This document shows positions 40,240 through 50,359 of a DNA stretch of 54,277 bases, one piece after another. Origin of the DNA: an uncultured Eubacteriales bacterium. Its GTDB lineage: Bacteria; Bacillota; Clostridia; Christensenellales; Aristaeellaceae. Under the pieces are notes generated by a model. The model searched no databases and was not told where the DNA came from. It saw only the letters and a program-made list of their open reading frames with translations. A program made the translations under genes and the position numbers. The first letter of the stretch is position 1. Every line of letters begins with the position of its first letter. The stretch lies in NCBI GenBank assembly GCA_944349855.1, contig CALVNS010000016.1, positions 1 to 54,277 on the forward strand, read 5' to 3'.

Positions 40240-40968
40240 ATGGCAGCAAAGGTATGGGGCCACCGCGGCGCGAGCGGCTATGCGCCGGAAAACACGCTCG
40301 AGGCGTTCGAGCTGGCGGCCCGGCAGGGCGCGCACGGCGTGGAGCTGGACGTGCACTTCTCCCGCGATGGCGAGATCGTCGTCACGCACGACGAGGCGAT
40401 CGACCGCGTGAGCGACGGCAGCGGCCTGGTGCGCGACATGACGCTGTCACAGCTCAAGCGCTTTGCGTTCAACAAGACGCATCCGGAGTACGCCAACGCG
40501 CGCATCCCGACGCTGCGCGAGGTGTACGAGCTGCTCCTGCCGCTGGGGCTGACAGTCAACGTCGAGCTCAAGACCAGCCGCGTGCCCTATCCGGGGCTGG
40601 AGGCGGCCTGCATCGAGCTGGCGGCGAAGATGGGCATGACGCAGCGCGTGCTGTACTCGTCGTTCAACCACTACAGCGTCGCGCGCGTCAAGGAGATCGA
40701 CCCCTCCCTGCCCTGCGGCCTGCTCTACGGCGACGTGCCCTGCAGGCCCTGGGACTACGCGCGCTCCCTGGGCATGGACGCGCTGCATCCGGACTTTGTC
40801 TCCCTCTCCTTTGACGACACCTGCCGCGAGGCGCATGCGCTGGGCGTGCGCGTGCACCCGTGGACGGTCAACCGCGAGGAGGACATCCGCGCCTGCCTCG
40901 CGATGGGCGTGGACGCCATCATCACCAACTACCCGGACGTCGCGCTGCGCGTGCTCGGGGAGGGCTGA
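40240..40968 (+). CDS. Glycerophosphodiester phosphodiesterase
   Basis: This 242-residue TIM-barrel enzyme cleaves glycerophosphodiesters to glycerol-3-phosphate and an alcohol. It carries WGHRGASGYAPENTLEAFELA (His8), GVELDVHFSRDGEIVVTHD (Glu35, Asp37, His50), and VNVELKTSRVPYPG. These are the catalytic His pair and metal-binding acids of the GDPD family. There is no signal peptide, so it is cytoplasmic. ATG follows AAGGAGGTCTGATCCC. It is alone on the plus strand between the exopolysaccharide operon and tcdA, with a strong terminator after it. Confidence 0.93.
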   Translation: MAAKVWGHRGASGYAPENTLEAFELAARQGAHGVELDVHFSRDGEIVVTHDEAIDRVSDGSGLVRDMTLSQLKRFAFNKTHPEYANARIPTLREVYELLLPLGLTVNVELKTSRVPYPGLEAACIELAAKMGMTQRVLYSSFNHYSVARVKEIDPSLPCGLLYGDVPCRPWDYARSLGMDALHPDFVSLSFDDTCREAHALGVRVHPWTVNREEDIRACLAMGVDAIITNYPDVALRVLGEG

Positions 40969-40978
40969 GGCGCAAACG

Positions 40979-41015
40979 AACGCCGGTTTTGCATGCAAAG
41001 CCGGCGTCTTTTTTT
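40979..41015 (+). terminator. Rho-independent terminator after the GDPD gene
   Basis: A near-perfect 28-nt palindrome (ACGCCGG paired with CCGGCGT, AT-rich centre) is followed by CTTTTTTT. It is shared by the convergent tcdA end, which it overlaps by two bases. Confidence 0.9.
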
Positions 41016-41727
41016 ATACGCCCGTCAGGTCGCGCACGGCCCGGCCCGCGAGCATCAGCCCCGCGCAGGAGGGGACGAACGACACGCTGCCGGGCATCTG
41101 CCGCCGGCCGGGCGCGGGCGGCTCGTCCGAGGGGAAGGGCGCGCGCGGCGGCTCGGTGGAAAAAAGCACCGGCACGCGGCGGATGCCGCGCCGCTTGAGC
41201 TCCGTGCGCATCACGCGCGCGAGCGGGCACACGCTCGTGTCCTCGATGTAGGCGATCTGAAAGCGCGTGGGGTCGAGCTTGTTGCCCGTGCCCATCGAGC
41301 ACAGCACCGGCACGCCCGCCGCGCGCGCACGTTCCACGAGCAGCAGTTTGGCCGAGACCGTGTCGATACAGTCGATGACGTAGTCAAAGGCGGCCATGTC
41401 CAGCGCATCTGCCGTGTCGGGGCCGTAGAACAGGCGCAGCGCGTGCACGCGGCAGTCGGGATTGACGTCCAGGATGCGCTCGCGCGCGACCTCGACCTTG
41501 GGCCGCCCGACGGTGCGCAGCGTGGCGACGAGCTGGCGGTTGACGTTGGTGAGCGACACCACGTCGTCATCCACCACGGTCAGCTCGCCCACGCCACAGC
41601 GCGCCAGCGCCTCCACCGCGTAGGAGCCCACGCCGCCCACGCCGAACACCGCCACATGCGCGCGCGCGAGCCGCTCCATGCCCTGCTCGCCCAGGAGCAT
41701 CTGTGTGCGGGAAAAAGCGTTGCTCAT
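41014..41727 (-). CDS. tcdA: tRNA threonylcarbamoyladenosine dehydratase
   Basis: This 237-residue ThiF/E1-like protein cyclises t6A37 to ct6A in ANN-decoding tRNAs using ATP. It has SRTQMLLGEQGMERLARAHVAVFGVGGVGSYAVEALARCG (adenylation loop), LTVVDDDVVSLTNVNRQ, DYVIDCIDTVSAKLLLV and CSMGTGNKLDPTRFQIAYIEDTSVCPLARVMRTELK. The ATG at 41727 follows GGAGGCAGACA. The ribosome-binding site lies directly after the T tract of the terminator of the upstream gene, so expression may depend on readthrough or an unseen promoter. Confidence 0.93.
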   Translation of the reverse strand: MSNAFSRTQMLLGEQGMERLARAHVAVFGVGGVGSYAVEALARCGVGELTVVDDDVVSLTNVNRQLVATLRTVGRPKVEVARERILDVNPDCRVHALRLFYGPDTADALDMAAFDYVIDCIDTVSAKLLLVERARAAGVPVLCSMGTGNKLDPTRFQIAYIEDTSVCPLARVMRTELKRRGIRRVPVLFSTEPPRAPFPSDEPPAPGRRQMPGSVSFVPSCAGLMLAGRAVRDLTGV

Positions 41728-41738
41728 TGTCTGCCTCC

Positions 41739-41792
41739 AAAAAAGCGCGGGCGGCGCGCCGCCGGGCTGTACCCGGACGGTTCGCCGCCCGC
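41739..41792 (-). terminator. Terminator after the six-repeat wall-binding gene
   Basis: On the minus strand a 10-bp stem (41783-41792 with 41747-41756) and 26-base loop, ending in GC then six T residues. It abuts the tcdA ribosome-binding site. Confidence 0.8.
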
Positions 41793-41804
41793 ATGTCTTT
41801 CGCG

Positions 41805-44141
41805 TCACTTGATCATGGCCTGCGTCTGCTCCCAGCCCTTGATGATCGCCTGCTGGTGGGAGACCGCATACGGTCCGGTCTCCTCCGCCTCGTCCATCTC
41901 GCGCGGGAAGTGGATGCACAGGTGGCCGTCGAAGTTGTTGTCCTTGATGGAGCCGGACAGGTGCGGCACGTTGTGCATGGAGGCGATGTACGTCTTGCCG
42001 TCGGGGAACGTCACCCACACGGCCTTGGGCGTCCAGGTGTTCTTATTGCCAAACGCCTTGTACATGACCGCCGTGTCGTCCGCCGTGCGCGGCTGTGAGT
42101 CGGAGTGCGCGCCGTTGGACATCATGACGCACTGCCAGGTATAGCCGGTGGAGAAGTCGTAGATCTGCATCACCGTGCCCGCGTCGTACTTGGGCCGGAT
42201 GTAGGTGTACCAGTTGACGTTCTGCACGCTGGCCGGATCCGGCATGGTGGTCGCCATGCCGCTGATGACCGTGCCGCCCGCACTGGTCGAGCCGCTCGAA
42301 CCCGAGCTCGTCGAGCCGGAGCCCGTGGCCATGGCGTAGAGCTTGTTGAGCGTGTTCACGCCCGCAATGCCGTCCACCGTCAGGCCCTGCGCGCTCTGGA
42401 AGCGCTTGACCGCCTCCTCCGTCAGCGGGCCGAAGTTGCCCGTGACCGTGCCGTCGTAGTAGCCCAGGTCCTTGAGCCGCTGCTGCATGTTCTGCACCAG
42501 CGTGCCCTGGCTGCCCTGCTTGAGCGTGGAGGAATCCGTGGCGCTGGAGTAGGACTTGGCGCTGGAGCTGTAGAGCACCGTCTGCGTCTTGCTGCCCGCG
42601 ATGCCGTCCGCAGCCAGGCCATTGGACGTCTGGAAGCTGCGCAGCGCCGCATCGGTCGCCTGGCCGAACACGCCGTCCGCACTGCCGGCCAGATAGCCCA
42701 GATCCTTAAGGCGCTGCTGCAGGTTGCGCACGACATCTCCGCGGTCGCCATAGCGCAGCACCTGATTGGTCACCTTATTCGATTCATCGGTCACGCCGGA
42801 GCCCGTCGTTCCCCCGGTCGTCGTGCCGGTGGTGCTGCCCGCGCCGGTCGAGGGCGTGGCGTTGAGCTTGGAGAGCGTCTTGGGGCCTGCGATGCCGTCA
42901 GAGCCCAGGTCGTTGGCGCGCTGGTACAGCCGCACGGCTTCCTTCGTCAGGCTGCCGTAGTTGCCCGTCACCGAACCCGTGTAATAGCCCAGGTCCTTGA
43001 GCTTTTGCTGCAGGGCCGTCACCTGCGCGCCGCTGTCGCCCTCGCGCAGCGTCAGGTTCGTCTGTGCCGCCGAATCGCCCGTCGAACCGGTCGCGCCCGT
43101 GGTGCCACCGGTCGAACCCGTGGTGCCCGTCGTGTCCGTCGTGCCTTGCGCAAAGAGCTTGGAGAGCGTCTTGGGGCCCGCGATGCCGTCAGAGCCCAGG
43201 TCGTTGGCACGCTGGTACAGCCGCACGGCCTCCTTCGTCAGGCTGCCGTAGCTGCCCGTGAGCTCACCCGTGTAGTAGCCCAAATCCTTCAGCTTCTGCT
43301 GGAGCGTGAGCACATCGTTGCCGGAGCTGCCCTCGCGCAGCGTGGTCGTGACGGTGGTCGTGCTCGTCGCGCTTCCCGCCGCGCCCAGCAGCTTCGTCTG
43401 CGTCTTTTCGCCTGCGATGCCATCGGCTCCCAGGCCGTTCTTCTTCTGGTACTGGCGCACGGCCTCCTTGGTCAGGTTGCCGTAGGTGCCCGTCAGCTCG
43501 CCGTCATAGTAGCCCAACTCCTGCAGCTTGCGCTGCACAGCCAGCACGTCCGAGCCGGTGTCATTCAAGTCCAGCGAGCGGTACGCGCCCGTCGTGCCCG
43601 CCGTCGCCGCTGATGTGCCGATCACGCCCAGCAGCAGCTCCTGCGTCTTCTCGCCCGCCACGCCGTCGGCGCTCAGGCCATTCTCCTCCTGGAACAGGCG
43701 CACCGCGTAAGCCGTCTGGTCGTCGTACTTCTGATCCGGGATGCCGTCAAAAAAGCCCAGCGTCGCCAGGCGCGACTCGAGCGTGAGCACGTCCTCGCCC
43801 GAGCTGCCCTCGCGCAGCGTCCGGTAGGAGGTCACGGACGTGTTGTAGCCCGTCATCACGCCTGTGAACGTCGTGCCGCCCTTGAGCGTCACCACGTCGG
43901 AGCGCACATAGCCCTCCTTGGCGCCGTAGCGCACCTGGTACCACTCGCCCTGCGTGCCGATGACTTCCATCTCCGCGTTGGGCTGGAGCACGAGCAGGAT
44001 GTCGCTGACCGTCGACGCCCCTTTGCGCAGGTAGACGTGCCCGTTGGCGAGCACCGTATCCGCAAGCGCAGAAAAGGGCGCTGCCGCCAGACACGAGGCC
44101 GTCAGCGCCCCCGCCACGACGCGGCACACCGCCTTTCTCAC
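41805..44141 (-). CDS. Secreted wall-binding protein with SH3 domain, six peptidoglycan-binding repeats and GHxCIHF domain
   Basis: This 778-residue protein has a signal peptide (about 1-27, ending near FSALADT), an SH3-like domain (about 28-85), then six PG_binding_1 repeats of about 63 residues (TLREGSSGEDVL, SLDLNDTGSDVL, two near-identical LQQKLKDLGYYTG copies, VLRYGDRGDVV, TLKQGSQGTLV), separated by Thr/Ser/Gly linkers. The C-terminal 130 residues end in FDGHLCIHFPREMDEAEET, a domain I associate with other Firmicute wall proteins; the His and Cys may be catalytic but no reaction is established here. GTG at 44141 follows GGGAAGGATC; ATG at 44174 and nearby codons are alternatives. Confidence 0.85.
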   Translation of the reverse strand: MRKAVCRVVAGALTASCLAAAPFSALADTVLANGHVYLRKGASTVSDILLVLQPNAEMEVIGTQGEWYQVRYGAKEGYVRSDVVTLKGGTTFTGVMTGYNTSVTSYRTLREGSSGEDVLTLESRLATLGFFDGIPDQKYDDQTAYAVRLFQEENGLSADGVAGEKTQELLLGVIGTSAATAGTTGAYRSLDLNDTGSDVLAVQRKLQELGYYDGELTGTYGNLTKEAVRQYQKKNGLGADGIAGEKTQTKLLGAAGSATSTTTVTTTLREGSSGNDVLTLQQKLKDLGYYTGELTGSYGSLTKEAVRLYQRANDLGSDGIAGPKTLSKLFAQGTTDTTGTTGSTGGTTGATGSTGDSAAQTNLTLREGDSGAQVTALQQKLKDLGYYTGSVTGNYGSLTKEAVRLYQRANDLGSDGIAGPKTLSKLNATPSTGAGSTTGTTTGGTTGSGVTDESNKVTNQVLRYGDRGDVVRNLQQRLKDLGYLAGSADGVFGQATDAALRSFQTSNGLAADGIAGSKTQTVLYSSSAKSYSSATDSSTLKQGSQGTLVQNMQQRLKDLGYYDGTVTGNFGPLTEEAVKRFQSAQGLTVDGIAGVNTLNKLYAMATGSGSTSSGSSGSTSAGGTVISGMATTMPDPASVQNVNWYTYIRPKYDAGTVMQIYDFSTGYTWQCVMMSNGAHSDSQPRTADDTAVMYKAFGNKNTWTPKAVWVTFPDGKTYIASMHNVPHLSGSIKDNNFDGHLCIHFPREMDEAEETGPYAVSHQQAIIKGWEQTQAMIK
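42865..43011. repeat. Near-identical 147-bp peptidoglycan-binding module, copy 1
   Basis: It encodes the fourth repeat of the wall-binding protein. It matches 43155-43301 at nearly every base, pointing to a recent in-frame duplication or gene conversion. Confidence 0.9.
43155..43301. repeat. Near-identical 147-bp peptidoglycan-binding module, copy 2
   Basis: It encodes the third repeat of the same protein; see the copy at 42865-43011. Confidence 0.9.
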
Positions 44142-44197
44142 ACCGTTGATCCTTCCCTGCAACATCACGCGCACCCCACTTTTATTCTTGTGTGAAT

Positions 44198-44226
44198 ATT
44201 TTATGACGGCACGCGTGATTTGTCAA
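44198..44226 (-). promoter_or_regulatory. Sigma-A promoter of the wall-binding protein gene
   Basis: Minus-strand TTGACA (44221-44226), 17 bases, TAAAAT (44198-44203). The flanking 44175-44301 is AT-rich and otherwise empty. Confidence 0.85.
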
Positions 44227-44301
44227 TATGATTTTTAACATTTCCGTAATAATTAGTCTAAAGCTGTAAAACAAGGAAATTCATTTGAAACAAGCGTCCA
44301 T

Positions 44302-45108
44302 TCATCCCATCAGCGGCAGCAGCAGCAGGGTGCCCAGGATGACCGCGACGCCCAGCGCGAGGCAGAGCAACAGCGTGGCCTGTACCAGATCGCCAGCCAG
44401 CGGCGCGTGGGTGGGCTCATCGCCGATGCCCACAGCGGCGCGCACGACGCACGCAAGGCGGTCCCGGGCAGGCGTCCTCAGCGCGGCGAGCGCGGCGTCC
44501 ATCTCCAGCCCGCACAGCGCCGTACACAGCGCGCACAGCGCGGCGAGCAGCCATCGCGCGGGACGAAGGCCTCCTTCGACGGCACGTCCCATCCCGGGCG
44601 AAACGGCGGACAGGCCCGACATCGCGGCAAACGCCCAGGCTGCCGCCGCCCCCAGCCTCAGGGGCGTCAGCAGCAGGGCGAGCAGCACAGGGGCGAACAC
44701 GGCGCTGCAAAACGTCCGGCTCAGGCGCCCGCAGGCGGCGCGCACGACCTGCTCGTAGGTCGCGCCCACATGCTCGCCCACCTGAACGGCCGCCGCAGGC
44801 ACATCGCCCGCATCCAGGTGCGCTCGCACGTGCATCGCCTGTTGTGCGACGGCGCGCGCGGGAAGCGCAAGCGCCAGAAGCGCCACGCGCAGCGCCGGGT
44901 GGAGCGCGCCCAGCGCGCCCACAAGCGCCATGCAGGCGAGCGCTGCCCAGGCTGCCAGGGCAGATGCGTCCTGTGGACGTCTGCGGGCGATGCTGCGCTC
45001 CAACAGGCGGTGCAGGCGCGCGGGCAAAGCGCGCATCGCGTCATAGATGGCTGGCAGCTCTGCCAGCAGACAGGAGAGCGCAAGCGCAAGCGGCAGTTCA
45101 AAGATCAC
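44302..45108 (-). CDS. CbiB/CobD-like cobalamin biosynthesis family membrane protein, divergent
   Basis: This 268-residue membrane protein has five or six hydrophobic segments. Its middle (ARAVAQQAMHVRAHLDAGDVPAAAVQVGEHVGATYEQVVRAACGRLSRTFCSAVFAPVLLALLL and the PARWLLAALCALCTALCG region) follows the order of adenosylcobinamide-phosphate synthase CbiB. The strongly conserved CbiB motifs that follow (NTLDSMVG-like) are replaced by AAMSGLSAVSPGMG. It may be a diverged paralogue with another function. No other cobalamin gene is visible. GTG at 45108 follows GGGGAGGGAACGAC, and a consensus promoter lies at 45150-45178. Confidence 0.5.
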   Translation of the reverse strand: MIFELPLALALSCLLAELPAIYDAMRALPARLHRLLERSIARRRPQDASALAAWAALACMALVGALGALHPALRVALLALALPARAVAQQAMHVRAHLDAGDVPAAAVQVGEHVGATYEQVVRAACGRLSRTFCSAVFAPVLLALLLTPLRLGAAAAWAFAAMSGLSAVSPGMGRAVEGGLRPARWLLAALCALCTALCGLEMDAALAALRTPARDRLACVVRAAVGIGDEPTHAPLAGDLVQATLLLCLALGVAVILGTLLLLPLMG

Positions 45109-45149
45109 GTCGTTCCCTCCCCGCGTGCCGCAACGGCGTCCATTTTTAT

Positions 45150-45178
45150 ATTATGCCATGCCGCTGACCGCTTGTCAA
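45150..45178 (-). promoter_or_regulatory. Sigma-A promoter of the CbiB-like gene
   Basis: Minus-strand TTGACA (45173-45178), 17 bases, TG-extended CATAAT (45150-45155). Confidence 0.75.
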
Positions 45179-45185
45179 ATCCCTG

Positions 45186-45214
45186 TTGCGCCGGGCGCGC
45201 GGGGGTGCTATCAT
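45186..45214 (+). promoter_or_regulatory. Promoter of the ABC ATPase/permease operon
   Basis: TTGCGC (45186-45191), 17 bases, TG-extended TATCAT (45209-45214), 38 bp before the start codon. Confidence 0.6.
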
Positions 45215-45252
45215 GAAGGCAAAGAGGGCTCGGCCCAGCGAGGAGGCTTTGC

Positions 45253-46137
45253 ATGTCCGTCGTGGATGTTGACCGCCTGACCAAGTCGTTTGACGGCAGG
45301 CAGGCGCTTTGCGCCGTCACCTTTTCCCTGCAGCCGGGTGAGCGGCTCGTCGTGGCCGGCGCGCCCGGCTGCGGCCGCACGACGCTGTGCCGGGCGCTGA
45401 TGGGCATTCTCGCGCCCACGTCGGGCAGCGCGCGCATCTTCGGGCACGACGCGCTGCTGGGCGGGCGCATCTGCCGCCAGCGCACGGGCTACATGCCTGC
45501 GCAGCCAGGGCTGGATCCGGAGTTGGATGCCGCCGAGCACGTGCGGCGACGGCTCGCGCATTATCCGCGCGCCTCGTCCCAGCGCGCCGGACAGCTGCTT
45601 GAGCGCCTGGGCCTGCCCGCGGGGCTTTGCGCGCGCGACATGACGCCACTGCAGCAGCGGCTCTTGGGCCTGGCACTGGCGCTGTGCGCACAGCCGGAGC
45701 TGCTCATTCTGGACGAGCCGTTCCTGCCGGATGCGCCTGCCGGCCAAAATGCCGCGTTCGCCCGCGCGCTGGAGCGGGAGCTGGACGCGCGCACGACGCT
45801 GCTCGTGACTGCCGCGCACGCGGACACGCCGCCCCTGACCATGACGCGCGCGCTGCTGCTGCGCGCGGGCCGCGTGATGGCGGACGGCGCAATGGAACGG
45901 CTTCGTCTGCCATGCCGGCGGGTGACGCTGCGCGGCGTGCGCGCGGACGCCCCGGCGCTGACTGCGCTGCGCGCGTTCGGCATACGCGACCTGCCGGACG
46001 GCGTCTCGTTCTTCTTTGACGGCGGCACAGACCAGCTTTTGACCGCGCTGTGCGCGCTGCATCCGCGGGACATGACGGTTGAGGAGGCGGGCGCGGACGA
46101 TCTGCTCGCACTCGCGGGGGAGGAGGGGACGCCATGA
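45253..46137 (+). CDS. ABC transporter ATP-binding protein with altered Walker A
   Basis: This 294-residue protein has the ABC ATPase order but weakened motifs. The P-loop is GAPGCGRTT (residues 36-44) with Arg42 where the catalytic Lys is expected; the signature is TPLQQ (131-135) in place of LSGGQ; Walker B ELLILDEP (Asp154, Glu155) and the H-loop His (VTAAHAD, His189) are kept. A C-terminal extension of about 80 residues follows. Reduced ATPase activity or a regulatory role is possible. The stop overlaps the start of the permease gene by four bases, so the two form one transporter. Cargo is unknown. Confidence 0.8.
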   Translation: MSVVDVDRLTKSFDGRQALCAVTFSLQPGERLVVAGAPGCGRTTLCRALMGILAPTSGSARIFGHDALLGGRICRQRTGYMPAQPGLDPELDAAEHVRRRLAHYPRASSQRAGQLLERLGLPAGLCARDMTPLQQRLLGLALALCAQPELLILDEPFLPDAPAGQNAAFARALERELDARTTLLVTAAHADTPPLTMTRALLLRAGRVMADGAMERLRLPCRRVTLRGVRADAPALTALRAFGIRDLPDGVSFFFDGGTDQLLTALCALHPRDMTVEEAGADDLLALAGEEGTP

Positions 46138-46844
46138 ATCTGTTGTGGGGACGTTTTCGCCGCATTGCGCCCGGCGCCGCAGCCTACGGCGCCTGCATGG
46201 GGTTCTGCCTGTTCTTGCTGGTTCAATACGCGCGGCTGAGCGGCCTGTACGGCCTGTTGAGCGCGCTGCGCACGTTTCTGCCCTCGCTGCTCTTCGCGCT
46301 GATGGATCTGCTGTTCCTGCTCATCCTGCTGCGCTGCGCGTCGCTTGGCATACACAGCCTGGACTTCTCCGGGCCCGGCGACGCCGATCGCATCGGCGCG
46401 CTGCCGCTCAGCCGCGAACAGCTGGCGCTGGTGCGCCTGGGCGCGCACGCGTGTGCGCTGGCGCTTTCGGCGGCCTGTGGGCTGTGCGTGCTGGCCGCGT
46501 GCGGCGCGCTCGCGGCTGGGCGGGATTTTGCGCGCCTGCTGGCGGCCCAGACCGCGCTGCGCCTGCCCGCGCTGCTGTGCGCGTTCCTGGCGGGGTTCAT
46601 GTTTTCCGGGATCTTCCTGCGCCGTGAGCGCGCGCTGGCGGCGACGGTGGTGCTCTTTGTACTGTTGCACGGCGCGGCGCTGCTCGCGCTCTCCGGCGTG
46701 CTGCCGGCCTGGGCGCGCTATCTCTCGCCGATCTACACATTTGATGCGACGGTGCATCCGCTGCCCGCCCTTTCACATGCCGCGGCGTCGCTGCTGTGCG
46801 TGCCGCCGGCGCTGTGGCGCTTCGGCCGGCGCGACCTGGCGTGA
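46134..46844 (+). CDS. ABC-2 type permease-like membrane protein
   Basis: This 236-residue protein has about six hydrophobic helices (near residues 15-33, 50-70, 100-125, 140-158, 168-188 and 205-222). It matches the general pattern of small ABC-2 permeases (LPLSREQLALVRLGAH lies where the cytoplasmic coupling stretch would be) but has no recognised family signature. It overlaps the ATPase gene (ATGA), so translation is coupled. The pair could export a peptide, lipid or drug, or be a bacitracin/lantibiotic-type immunity unit; nothing decides. Confidence 0.7.
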   Translation: MNLLWGRFRRIAPGAAAYGACMGFCLFLLVQYARLSGLYGLLSALRTFLPSLLFALMDLLFLLILLRCASLGIHSLDFSGPGDADRIGALPLSREQLALVRLGAHACALALSAACGLCVLAACGALAAGRDFARLLAAQTALRLPALLCAFLAGFMFSGIFLRRERALAATVVLFVLLHGAALLALSGVLPAWARYLSPIYTFDATVHPLPALSHAAASLLCVPPALWRFGRRDLA

Positions 46845-46867
46845 GCGCAAAATTTTTGCAAAACCCC

Positions 46868-46895
46868 TTTACATTTTTCGCGCGTCGAATATAAT
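46868..46895 (+). promoter_or_regulatory. Sigma-A promoter of ileS
   Basis: TTTACA (46868-46873), 16 bases, TATAAT (46890-46895), about 320 bp before the ATG; it drives the T-box leader. Confidence 0.85.
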
Positions 46896-46912
46896 AGTAG
46901 AGAATAACAAAA

Positions 46913-47172
46913 ACGCGATGATCGAGACGTGCGCATGTCCGGCGCAAAGCGAACCGGCGGGGCTGGGCCCGGGGTGAGAGGCCGGAGGTTTGGACATGTG
47001 TCTGTATCACTCGGGAGCGGCCCGCGCGATGCCCCGGCGGAGCGCGGGACGGCCCTGTCCCCCGTCATCGGGACGGACGGAATCCGCTTCCGTCCGCAGA
47101 GCGGGCGCATTGCGCCAATTTGGGTGGTACCGCGAAGTCCTTCGTCCCATGTCGGGGCGAGGGCTTTTTTCT
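46913..47172 (+). ncRNA. T-box riboswitch leader of ileS
   Basis: The leader carries the T-box sequence TGGGTGGTACCGCG (47121-47134), which pairs with the uncharged tRNA acceptor end. A terminator-like hairpin with T6 (47165-47170) follows. The stem I helix CATGTCC (46936-46942) with GGACATG (46992-46998) flanks a loop containing AUC (47006-47008) followed by A, an isoleucine specifier, and AUC is an Ile codon. The leader senses uncharged tRNA-Ile and switches ileS on. Stem I is unusually GC-rich. Confidence 0.9.
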
Positions 47173-47211
47173 GTCCATCCGAACACCGCGTTTGCTTAAA
47201 GGAGGTTTCCC

Positions 47212-50337
<3,126 letters not shown>

Positions 50338-50359
50338 CCGCGAGAAAGGCTCTGTTCAA

